From positions 1-13,047 of the forward strand of contig CANQYH010000063.1 of the NCBI GenBank assembly GCA_947628025.1: a stretch of 13,047 nucleotides of DNA, in the 5' to 3' direction. Numbering within the stretch: the first letter of the stretch is position 1; every line of letters starts with the position of its first letter. A program made the translations under genes and the position numbers. This DNA comes from an uncultured Lachnospiraceae bacterium (lineage in GTDB: Bacteria > Bacillota > Clostridia > Lachnospirales > Lachnospiraceae). The notes beneath the pieces were generated by a model that saw nothing but the letters and a program-made list of their open reading frames with translations, was not told the origin of the DNA and did no database searches. Shown here in pieces: positions 4,620-13,047 of this stretch.

Positions 4620-5996
4620 TCACAGCGCCGCGATGGCCTCTCGGACATTCTGCACCCCGACCAGCCGGATCCTGCCGTCAAAAGCGGAAGCATTCATTTT
4701 TTCCAGACAGATCCGCGGCAGGATGCAGCAGGAAAATCCCAGCTTCACCGCCTCGTGGACCCGCTGCTCGGCCATGGAAACGGCGCGGACCTCTCCCGAC
4801 AGCCCCACTTCCCCGAAGACGACGGTCTTTTCGTCCACCGGCTTATCTTTCAGGCTGGATACCAGCGCCAGGATCACGGAAAGGTCCAGGGCAGGTTCAT
4901 TCATCCGCATACCGCCGGCAATATTCACATAAGCGTCATAACGGCCCATTTCGTAATGGCATCGCTTCTCCAGCACCGCGATCAGCAGATTGACGCGGTT
5001 GCTGTCGACGCCCGCCGCGGTCCTGCGCGGGATGCCCAGATTGCTCTGGGTCACCAGCGCCTGTACTTCCAGGAGGATCGGCCGGGTCCCCTCCATGGCG
5101 CAGGCCGCCACGGCCCCCGAGGCTCCCTCCGGACGACCGGACAGCATAAATTCCGACGGATTCTCCACCTCGACCAGGCCCTGCTCCCGCATCTCAAAGA
5201 CGCCGATCTCATTGGTGGAGCCGAACCGATTCTTCACGCCCCGCAGGATACGGTAGGAAGCGTGCCGGTCGCCCTCGAAATAGAGGACCGTGTCTACCAT
5301 ATGCTCCAGCACCCGGGGACCGGCCACGACGCCCTCCTTGGTCACATGGCCGACGATGAAAATCGTGATGCCGCTTCCTTTAGCGATCTGCATCAGCAGG
5401 TTCGTAGATTCGCGCACCTGGCTGACGCTTCCGGGCGCGGAGGCGATCTCTTCCCGGTACATGGTCTGGATCGAATCGATGATCACGACCTCCGGCCTGA
5501 CCTCCAGGATCGTCTCCTGGATGCTGTCCAGGCTGGTCTCGCACAAAAACAAAAGTTCCCCGGCCATCGGACCGATCCGGTTGGCGCGGAGCTTGATCTG
5601 TTTTAAGGATTCCTCGCCGGATATGTAGAGGACTTTCTGTCCGGCGGCCGCCAGGTTGCGGCAGACCTGCAGAAGCAGCGTGGATTTGCCGATGCCGGGA
5701 TCGCCGCCGACCAGAACCAGGGAACCGGCCATAACGCCGCCTCCGAGCACCCGGTCCAGTTCCGGATAACCGGTGGAAGTCCTGTCTTTCTCCTCCACGG
5801 AGATCTCGGAAAGCCTGGCCGGTTTCGCCCTCTCCGCGGGCCGCAGCTTCGCAGCGCCGGCGCCTGCATCTTTTTTCCCCACAGGTTCCTCCACAAACGT
5901 GTTCCATTCCCGGCAGGCGGGACACTGGCCCATCCATTTCGCCGATTCATAGCCGCATTCTCTGCAGAAAAACGCGGTCGTCTTTGCTTTCGCCAT
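4620..5996 (-). CDS. radA: DNA repair protein RadA
   Basis: 458 residues, full length. A four-cysteine zinc finger (C11, C14, C25, C28) opens the protein. A RecA-like ATPase follows, with Walker A GDPGIGKST (98-106), Walker B VVIID (170-174) and the RadA-specific KNRFG motif (255-259). The C-terminal part from about residue 290 is the Lon-protease-like domain, which is not proteolytic in RadA. RadA drives branch migration of recombination intermediates and takes part in repair and transformation. Its start has GGGAGGG 3-4 bases upstream. A structured 170-base gap separates it from the upstream gene. In Bacillus radA also follows clpC, so the position supports the call. Confidence 0.98.
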   Translation of the reverse strand: MAKAKTTAFFCRECGYESAKWMGQCPACREWNTFVEEPVGKKDAGAGAAKLRPAERAKPARLSEISVEEKDRTSTGYPELDRVLGGGVMAGSLVLVGGDPGIGKSTLLLQVCRNLAAAGQKVLYISGEESLKQIKLRANRIGPMAGELLFLCETSLDSIQETILEVRPEVVIIDSIQTMYREEIASAPGSVSQVRESTNLLMQIAKGSGITIFIVGHVTKEGVVAGPRVLEHMVDTVLYFEGDRHASYRILRGVKNRFGSTNEIGVFEMREQGLVEVENPSEFMLSGRPEGASGAVAACAMEGTRPILLEVQALVTQSNLGIPRRTAAGVDSNRVNLLIAVLEKRCHYEMGRYDAYVNIAGGMRMNEPALDLSVILALVSSLKDKPVDEKTVVFGEVGLSGEVRAVSMAEQRVHEAVKLGFSCCILPRICLEKMNASAFDGRIRLVGVQNVREAIAAL

Positions 5997-6033
5997 AATC
6001 CCTCCCTGAACGTTCTCCGTCCGTTTTTGCTAA

Positions 6034-6069
6034 AGCCCCGCACCTCCCACAGGAGAGATACGGGGCTCC
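6034..6069 (-). promoter_or_regulatory. Terminator-like hairpin 40 bases upstream of radA
   Basis: Arms AGCCCCG (6034-6040) and CGGGGCT (6061-6067) enclose a second short stem (CTCC/GGAG with a 4-base loop). Two G-U pairs can extend the outer stem. On the minus strand the hairpin is followed by TTTAGC, so it would be a weak terminator or attenuator reducing readthrough from clpC into radA. Confidence 0.45.
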
Positions 6070-6090
6070 TAAGATCGAAATCCTGTCCGT

Positions 6091-6152
6091 ATTCCGGCCC
6101 CCGCCGAACGGTTCCTCCGAAAGGGCTGGGTTTTTCGAAAACCGGCCGGAAT
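6091..6152 (-). promoter_or_regulatory. Long inverted repeat in the radA 5' region
   Basis: ATTCCGGCC (6091-6099) and GGCCGGAAT (6144-6152) are perfectly complementary over 9 bases. The interior holds a second hairpin, GGTTTT-TCG-AAAACC (6129-6143). Together with the hairpin at 6034-6069 it makes most of the gap upstream of radA foldable. I cannot match it to a known riboswitch or leader class. Confidence 0.4.
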
Positions 6153-6166
6153 CTGACGAATTATCT

Positions 6167-6580
6167 TTACTGTTTTACGATCCGCACCCGGGCCGAACCG
6201 CCGTCAGAGAGTTCTACGCTGAAATTCAGTTTGCCGCTGCGGTTTGTCCTCATATTGCCGGCAGAAACGTCGTCCACGTAAACCTCGTACTCCACATCCT
6301 CTTCCATCTGCAGCGTGATCTGCGCGTCCTGGCCGCAGGACACCGTAAATTCCACGTCCGTATCCGTGACCGTGAAATGACCGACCGCCGTACCAGGGAC
6401 CGACTCATATACAAACAGGCCGTTCCTCTCCAGCTTGGTGATCTCGCGGAACGTTTTTACCTTGTAAAGATCCCCGCCGCTTTCAAAATCCTCTGCTTTC
6501 GCTTTTTTATCCAGGCTGTAATTTCCAAAACTGATGCTTCCGTCCGCTTCTGTGCGGATCAATTCTTCTGCTGCCGTCAT
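6167..6580 (-). CDS. Conserved small protein of unknown function between clpC and radA
   Basis: 137 residues, acidic, no signal peptide, no transmembrane segment. From about residue 60 on it looks like a beta-rich domain with repeated T/V/E strands (TVTDTDVEF, EDVEYEVYVDD, KLNFSVELSDGG). ATG 6580 is preferred over ATG 6598 because GGGGAG lies 6 bases before it; further upstream codons do not look like protein. Similar proteins occupy this site in Lachnospiraceae and, as I recall, are often labelled endosialidase, but nothing here shows a sialidase active site. The gene lies 82 bases after clpC and on the same strand, so it is probably co-transcribed with the proteostasis genes. Function unknown. 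Confidence 0.85.
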   Translation of the reverse strand: MTAAEELIRTEADGSISFGNYSLDKKAKAEDFESGGDLYKVKTFREITKLERNGLFVYESVPGTAVGHFTVTDTDVEFTVSCGQDAQITLQMEEDVEYEVYVDDVSAGNMRTNRSGKLNFSVELSDGGSARVRIVKQ

Positions 6581-6662
6581 CGGATTCTCCCCTTCCATGT
6601 TTCTTTTCCGTACGCGCCCCTTACCGCCGGGCACGCCATGTATCCTCATATTCTCAGGCCGC

Positions 6663-9122
<2,460 letters not shown>

Positions 9123-9156
9123 AAACAGTTTTCCTCCTTATTTCCTCGCGCAGTTT

Positions 9157-10191
9157 TTATACCAGTTCCGGCAGCTGCTTGCGCAGATACTCCGCCCTGA
9201 CCACGTCCAGCTCCCCCTTGTCCAGCGGGCGTTCCGACAGGCTCTGCAGGCTGGCTGTCTGGATCCCCAGCATCAGCTGAAAGATGGAACGCGGCTCCGC
9301 GAACCGGATCAGCCCGTCCGCGGCCCCGGCCAGAAGCTGGGACAGGTAGCTCATGGCTTCCTTGTGGCTCAGCCGTCGGGCGTATTTTAGCACGCCGTAG
9401 GACTTGTAGATCTCATCCTCGCGGACCAGACGGTGGCTTTTGAGCGCCATCATGCGGACCTGGTTCTCCTGCTCGTCCAGCTGACCGGCTACTTTCTCCA
9501 CCAGGCCCACGAACTCCGGCTCCGTCTGCCCCATGGTCTTTTGATTGGACACTTCGTAAAGGGCCCCGTAATTCTCCCGTCCTTCGCCGTAAACGCCGCG
9601 AATGGAAACGCCGAAACGCCCCATATCGCTGATCAGAGACGGGAACTTTTTTCCCAGGGACAGGCTGGGCAGATGGACGATCACGGCCGCCCGCATCCCC
9701 GTCCCCACATTGGTCGGATAGGAGGTCAGGTAACCGTATTTCTCATCGTACGCATAGGAAAAACGGGCATTGACAAAATCGTCGAGCTGACTGGCTTCTT
9801 TCCAGGCTTCCTGCATATGAAAACCGGCTTTCAGCACCTGGATGCGGATATGGTCCATGCCGTTGAATACCAGGCTCACATCCTCTCCCTCCGACAGTAT
9901 CATCGCCATCGGTCCTTTTTTCTTTATGATCGATGAATTCAGGACCCGCTTTTCCCGCAGGGTCCTAAGCTTCAGCTCCCCCAGCTGGGACAGGTCTACT
10001 ATATCATATCTGCGGCCGAGCTGTCCATCGATATCTTTCAGCCCCTCGCAGAGCCGCCCGATCATCTCTTTCGCGCTCTCTTCCGAAAGGCGGGCCGGAA
10101 ACACATATTCGTCCCAGTTGCGCGCCAAACGGACTTTGCTGCAGATAATATTTTTCCGTTCCGGATCGATCTCTTCGTACCAGCTAGACAT
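9157..10191 (-). CDS. mcsB: McsB-family ATP:guanido phosphotransferase, predicted catalytically impaired
   Basis: 344 residues, slightly shorter than Bacillus McsB (about 360). McsB phosphorylates arginines in proteins, marking them for ClpCP. The fold is clear: VRLARN (20-25), DHIRIQ (113-118), PTNVGTGMRA (159-168), RGVYGEG (198-204) and a C-terminal LDVVRA (328-333). Active-site departures are visible. The family motif NEEDH is NGMDH (110-114). The TSCPTNVGTG cysteine is tyrosine (Y158). The first arginine of SSRxR is lysine (K19). The C-terminal RDxxRA phosphoarginine-pocket motif is LDxxRA. ATP-binding arginines at 21, 116, 167 and 198 remain. It may therefore act as a ClpC adaptor or phosphoarginine sensor rather than a kinase. 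The start overlaps the mcsA stop by 8 bases and GGAGGGG lies upstream, indicating translational coupling. Confidence 0.93.
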   Translation of the reverse strand: MSSWYEEIDPERKNIICSKVRLARNWDEYVFPARLSEESAKEMIGRLCEGLKDIDGQLGRRYDIVDLSQLGELKLRTLREKRVLNSSIIKKKGPMAMILSEGEDVSLVFNGMDHIRIQVLKAGFHMQEAWKEASQLDDFVNARFSYAYDEKYGYLTSYPTNVGTGMRAAVIVHLPSLSLGKKFPSLISDMGRFGVSIRGVYGEGRENYGALYEVSNQKTMGQTEPEFVGLVEKVAGQLDEQENQVRMMALKSHRLVREDEIYKSYGVLKYARRLSHKEAMSYLSQLLAGAADGLIRFAEPRSIFQLMLGIQTASLQSLSERPLDKGELDVVRAEYLRKQLPELV

Positions 10192-10750
10192 CGCTCGTCT
10201 TCCCCTCCTTCAAGTCGCGGATCCGGTCCCTGCACCAGGCGGCCGTCTCGTATTCCTCTTTTCTGAGGGCATCCCGCAGCTTCCGCTCCAGGGAACGGAT
10301 CTGCTCCTCTGCGGAGGCCTGCGCCGCCGGTTCTCCCGCCTCCGGCACGACTTCCGGATCTCCGTCCGTATTCTGGTACAGCGGCTTCTTCCCCTTATGG
10401 CAGTCGCTGCCCTGGATCTGCTTGATATTGTCGTGGATCAGCACGTCGAAGACCCCGTAACAATCGGCGCAGCCAAAACAGCTGTTCTTCACAAATTCCT
10501 CGTAAGTCATGCCGCAGGTGGGACAGACGATCTGCTGGTACTTCTCCTGCTTTTTGGCGGGCGTCTCCCCTCCCAGAAGCGCCGAAAGGAATTCCGCGAA
10601 CGGAAACTCCCCGTCAAACAGAGCCGAATACTGCCCAAAATCCAGATCTCTGGCGCATTGAGCGCAGAAATGGTGCTCCGTCCGCGAACCGTTGATCACT
10701 TCCGTGTACTGGATATTCGCCTCGCGGATCTTACATCTTTCACATAACAT
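10184..10750 (-). CDS. mcsA: McsA, zinc-binding activator of McsB
   Basis: 188 residues, close to the Bacillus protein (about 185). Three clear Cys-x-x-Cys pairs are visible (C3/C6, C29/C32, C76/C79) and a further cluster C91/C94/C97 completes the second zinc site. A UVR motif lies at 149-183 (ERKLRDALRKEEYETAAW), a segment that contacts ClpC or McsB in relatives. A Pro/Ala/Glu-rich linker (about 125-148) separates the two halves. In Bacillus, McsA binds and stimulates McsB and also helps regulate CtsR; no ctsR is present here. GGGAGG precedes the start at 6-7 bases, and the gene lies 15 bases after the GntR gene. Confidence 0.95.
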   Translation of the reverse strand: MLCERCKIREANIQYTEVINGSRTEHHFCAQCARDLDFGQYSALFDGEFPFAEFLSALLGGETPAKKQEKYQQIVCPTCGMTYEEFVKNSCFGCADCYGVFDVLIHDNIKQIQGSDCHKGKKPLYQNTDGDPEVVPEAGEPAAQASAEEQIRSLERKLRDALRKEEYETAAWCRDRIRDLKEGKTSDV

Positions 10751-10765
10751 GGCAATCCTCCCGCC

Positions 10766-11155
10766 TCATTCCATAGATTCCTCCCAGTTGGCGAAGAGAT
10801 CATACATCTCGTCCACCAGCCGGTGTACTTCCTCTCTCCCGATGCCCTTGCACACGGCCTTGGCCATGGCTACCGCAATCTCCTCCCGCATCTCCTCCAG
10901 CACCCGCTTCTTATCCGATTCCAGCGCGACCACCGCTCCTCTGCGGCGGTCCAGTTTCACAAAGCCTTCCTCGCGCAGGACCGAATACGCCTTATTTACC
11001 GTATGCATATTGATGCTGACATATTCCGCCAGCTGGCGGACCGAAGGGAGCGAATCCCCCTCGCGGATGCGCCCGGTGGCTATCCCGAAGATGATCTGAT
11101 TGCGAAGCTGCATATAGAGAGCTTCATCACTGTTAAAATCGATCTGCAAAACCAT
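10766..11155 (-). CDS. GntR-family transcriptional regulator, YtrA subfamily
   Basis: 129 residues. A winged helix-turn-helix occupies about 11-75 (LRNQIIFGIATGRIREGD; PSVRQLAEYVSINMHTVNKA), followed by a short helical tail instead of a ligand-binding domain, which defines the YtrA type. ATG 11155 is preferred to the longer frame because GGGAG lies 6 bases upstream and similarity starts there; an earlier start would place the promoter inside the gene. It heads the mcsA-mcsB-clpC-radA operon in the position of ctsR. Paired half-sites on its own -10 box suggest that it represses itself and the operon. The inducing signal is unknown. Confidence 0.92.
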   Translation of the reverse strand: MVLQIDFNSDEALYMQLRNQIIFGIATGRIREGDSLPSVRQLAEYVSINMHTVNKAYSVLREEGFVKLDRRRGAVVALESDKKRVLEEMREEIAVAMAKAVCKGIGREEVHRLVDEMYDLFANWEESME

Positions 11156-11178
11156 ACTATACTCCCACCATCTTTCGT

Positions 11179-11205
11179 TATAACTGTTATAGCGATTATA
11201 TAACA
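11179..11205. promoter_or_regulatory. Likely GntR operator: overlapping TATAAC/GTTATA palindromes
   Basis: Three half-sites lie in a row on the plus strand: TATAAC (11179-11184), GTTATA (11186-11191) and TATAAC (11199-11204). They give a perfect tight palindrome (TATAAC-T-GTTATA) and a wider one (TGTTATA-N7-TATAACA, 11185-11205). The wider one covers the -10 box of the operon promoter, so binding would block transcription. The pairing of a YtrA-type regulator with a palindrome in its own promoter is typical of the subfamily. Confidence 0.65.
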
Positions 11206-11223
11206 AATCATGAGAAACGTCAA
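11195..11223 (-). promoter_or_regulatory. Promoter of the gntR-mcsA-mcsB-clpC-radA operon
   Basis: On the minus strand TTGACG (11223-11218) and a perfect TATAAT (11200-11195) are separated by 17 bases. Transcription would start about 30 bases ahead of the GntR start codon. No CtsR-type heptad repeat and no CIRCE element is seen here. Confidence 0.85.
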
Positions 11224-11261
11224 GATGGAATCCGGTGCCAGCAGGCATATGCCGGCAGACA

Positions 11262-11293
11262 GGAAAAGGGCCGCCTAAAGCAGCCCCTTTTCC
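11262..11293 (-). terminator. Terminator after the cohesin/cadherin-like protein gene
   Basis: GGAAAAGGG (11262-11270) and CCCTTTTCC (11285-11293) form a 9-bp stem, with GC pairs inside, directly against the stop codon of the upstream gene. On the minus strand the T-run is part of the stem arm (CCCTTTTCC), so efficiency is uncertain. It separates two transcription units: the next gene has its own promoter 40 bases further on. Confidence 0.65.
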
Positions 11294-12880
11294 TTATTCC
11301 AGGTCGATCAGTTCAAAATCATCGCCGCCCTCTTTGCCGGAAACCGGTTCCTGCGGCTTCGCGTTCTGCTGTTCCGCAGAGGCGGCCTCCTCTTCTCCGG
11401 TCACCGGTCCCCGCACGACGTAGTTCTGTCCCTGCTGGGGAGAGGCCTGTCCCTGCTGACTGTTCTTCGCAGCCTGCTGCTGGGCAGCCGCACGCTGTTT
11501 CTGCGCCTGCCGCCTGCGGATCTGCTGCTCGGCCCTCAGAGCGTCCTCACGCCCGGCGGCAGCCTCCTCTTCCTCCAAACCGCGTATATAGCGCTCTTCT
11601 CTGGAAACACGGCGCTTGTCCTGCTCCGCAAGGGCCTGCTTCTGCTTCTCGCTCTTACGGCGCTGAGGATAATCCCGGTCGTCCTGGCGCTTCTCATAGA
11701 AATCGTCGCTCCCGCTTCTGGTAACGACCAGGGCGATGACCACGACCAGCAGCACGATCGCCAACACGATCAGGCCGATGATGATGTAAAATCTCACCTG
11801 ATAATCGTCCATCAGGGAATTATATTCCGTCACCAAGGCCGCATATTCCTCGTCGGCGGCCACGTCCACCAGCGGATCGCGGAAATACCGCTGGATCGTT
11901 TTTTCTGTCAGGTCATAACGGTAAAAGTCTGTCTCGCCCTTGCTGCCGGTCGCATAGAAGATGCAGTAGCGCGGTTCCTGGCTGGCATCTGCGCCCCAGA
12001 TCCAGCCCTGCACGATATGGCCGTCGATACTCACCTCCGCCAGCACAAAACCGTCCGGGATCTGGATATCCGCCGTCACCGGATGGACCGTCACGCTGGT
12101 CTCCGCCGTTTTCAGCACCACGTCCTCAGATGTATCCGGGACGTCTTCGCCGCCGGACGCTTCCGCTTCTCTCGTAACCGTGATCGTATAGGTCCTGACC
12201 GTCTGCCCGTCCTGCGCGGTTACGGTGCAGACCACCTGGTTCTCGCCCTCCTGCAGGTTTTCATGACCGCTCACGGATACGCTGGCCCCCGCGTCCACCG
12301 CCGGGGCGTCCACCACCAGACTGTCCACGTCGCTGCCGACGCTGGCCGTGTAGTCCAACACATCCGGCGAAAACGCAGGCGTCAAAGAGCCGGGAGAGAT
12401 CTGCAGTCCCGCCAGATTCGCATTGGCAGAATCCTGCGGCGCGGCTGCGATCGTGACCGCCGAGGTCCCCTCTCGTTCCACCGTCACCAGCTGGCTGTCG
12501 CTGTCGTATACTTCCTGGGAAGAAATCGTGATCGTCGCGCTGCCGGCCCTGAGCGCCCGAAACGACAGGGAGAATCCCAGTTCCGAAGCCGGCTGGCTGT
12601 CGGTGCTGCCGGTCACCCGCAGAGTGCCCGCGCCGCCGCTGGCCCCCTCTCCGCCGATAAATTCAAGGAACGACGGGTCGTAGGACAGGGTCACGACCGC
12701 GCTGCCGATCGTCTCATCCCCCGTGGAAGTGATCTTCATCGTGACATCTACGGTCTCGCCCGCAGTCGTACTGGGATCCGAAAACGCGATCCTCGCCGCG
12801 AGAGACAGAAACGACGTCCCCATAGCCAGCACAGCGGCCGCCATCATACCGATCAGAAACTTTTTCATTTTCCTTTTCAT
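11294..12880 (-). CDS. Single-pass membrane protein with cohesin-like and cadherin-like beta-sandwich domains
   Basis: 528 residues. The N-terminus is a signal peptide (KRKMKKFLIGMMAAAVLAMG, cleavage near residue 29). A cohesin-like domain follows (about 31-145; VDVTMKI, AVVTLSYDPSFLEF, SFRALRAGSATITI). Next is a cadherin-like domain of the kind common in Firmicutes surface proteins (about 155-237; LAGLQISPGSLTPAFSPDVLDY to YTITVTRE), then an unassigned region, one transmembrane helix (364-387), and a highly charged, glutamine-rich cytoplasmic tail of about 140 residues likely to be coiled coil or disordered. No dockerin or enzyme domain is visible. The role is unknown; it may be a cell-envelope binding protein. 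AAAGGGG lies 12 bases before ATG 12880; ATG 12868 is an alternative start. The gap to the previous gene is 26 bases. Confidence 0.85.
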   Translation of the reverse strand: MKRKMKKFLIGMMAAAVLAMGTSFLSLAARIAFSDPSTTAGETVDVTMKITSTGDETIGSAVVTLSYDPSFLEFIGGEGASGGAGTLRVTGSTDSQPASELGFSLSFRALRAGSATITISSQEVYDSDSQLVTVEREGTSAVTIAAAPQDSANANLAGLQISPGSLTPAFSPDVLDYTASVGSDVDSLVVDAPAVDAGASVSVSGHENLQEGENQVVCTVTAQDGQTVRTYTITVTREAEASGGEDVPDTSEDVVLKTAETSVTVHPVTADIQIPDGFVLAEVSIDGHIVQGWIWGADASQEPRYCIFYATGSKGETDFYRYDLTEKTIQRYFRDPLVDVAADEEYAALVTEYNSLMDDYQVRFYIIIGLIVLAIVLLVVVIALVVTRSGSDDFYEKRQDDRDYPQRRKSEKQKQALAEQDKRRVSREERYIRGLEEEEAAAGREDALRAEQQIRRRQAQKQRAAAQQQAAKNSQQGQASPQQGQNYVVRGPVTGEEEAASAEQQNAKPQEPVSGKEGGDDFELIDLE

Positions 12881-12906
12881 TCTAATTTGAATCCCCTTTC
12901 CTGGAT

Positions 12907-13047
12907 TTATGGAACTATCGTTACATCGCTTCCCCCCGGCCCTTCTCCGGCGGCTGTCTCCTGTCCGGAAGAAGATCCGGACAATGGCGGCCCCTCGAAG
13001 ATCACGCCGTCTTCAGATGTCTCGCCCGGAGCAGACGGTTCGGCAGG
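12907..13047 (-). CDS. C-terminus of an unidentified protein (start beyond the window)
   Basis: A frame open from the window edge ends at TAA 12907-12909. The 46 visible residues are rich in Gly, Ser, Pro and Glu (for example GQETAAGEGPGGSDVTIVP at the end), with no motif. It probably shares an operon with the cohesin/cadherin-like gene, 26 bases downstream. The composition resembles a linker or disordered tail of an exported protein, which is inference only. Confidence 0.7.
   Translation of the reverse strand, partial: PAEPSAPGETSEDGVIFEGPPLSGSSSGQETAAGEGPGGSDVTIVP

Noticed and set aside
3957..5606. 549-codon plus-strand frame
   Set aside because: It lies antisense to the NimA-like gene and radA; His/Arg/Pro/Asp-rich translation is typical of the complement of a GC-rich coding strand.
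10751..11293. Search for CtsR heptads or a CIRCE element upstream of the clpC operon
   Set aside because: Neither was found; the only strong palindromes are the GTTATA/TATAAC set.

Overview
The window looks like a chromosomal segment of a low-to-mid GC Gram-positive anaerobe, most likely Lachnospiraceae (Clostridia). The reasons are the mcsA-mcsB-clpC-radA order, a GntR-type regulator where Bacilli have ctsR, the small conserved clpC-radA linker gene that I recall as common in that family, and LoaP-type NusG paralogs ahead of a surface-polysaccharide gene. Every convincing gene lies on the minus strand, so the genes are described here from the high-coordinate end downwards.

Region A (13047-11262): the last 46 codons of an unidentified acidic protein, then a 528-residue single-pass membrane protein with an exported cohesin-like domain and a cadherin-like beta-sandwich domain, closed by a strong hairpin. 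Region B (11223-4002): a stress and repair operon. A near-consensus promoter with overlapping GTTATA/TATAAC palindromes precedes a YtrA-type GntR repressor, then mcsA, mcsB, clpC, a small conserved protein of unknown function, radA, and a NimA-like flavin-binding protein. A probable terminator lies near 3870-3901. ClpC is a complete AAA+ unfoldase with its ClpP-binding loop. McsB keeps the guanido-kinase fold but lacks the acidic pair and the cysteine expected in the active site.

Region C (about 4001-2707) is 1.3 kb without a convincing gene. It is rich in structure: two near-identical 12-13 bp-stem palindromes in inverted orientation about 550 bp apart, two arrays of a 12-bp repeat, a 31-bp direct repeat, a 57-bp tandem repeat, a consensus plus-strand promoter followed at once by a terminator-like hairpin, and a possible 34-codon leader peptide with a good ribosome binding site. 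On the minus strand it would be the long 5' leader of the next operon.

Region D (2706-1): two tandem NusG-family paralogs of the LoaP type, followed by the N-terminal half of a membrane-anchored FlaA1/CapD-type nucleotide-sugar dehydratase. This is the usual setting of a specialised processive antiterminator that lets RNA polymerase read through a long polysaccharide operon. The first paralog has a degenerate KOW region plus an added C-terminal KOW; the second has no recognisable canonical KOW.

The items most worth following up are the apparently catalytically impaired McsB, the tandem LoaP-like pair with altered KOW architecture, and the repeat-rich region ahead of them.
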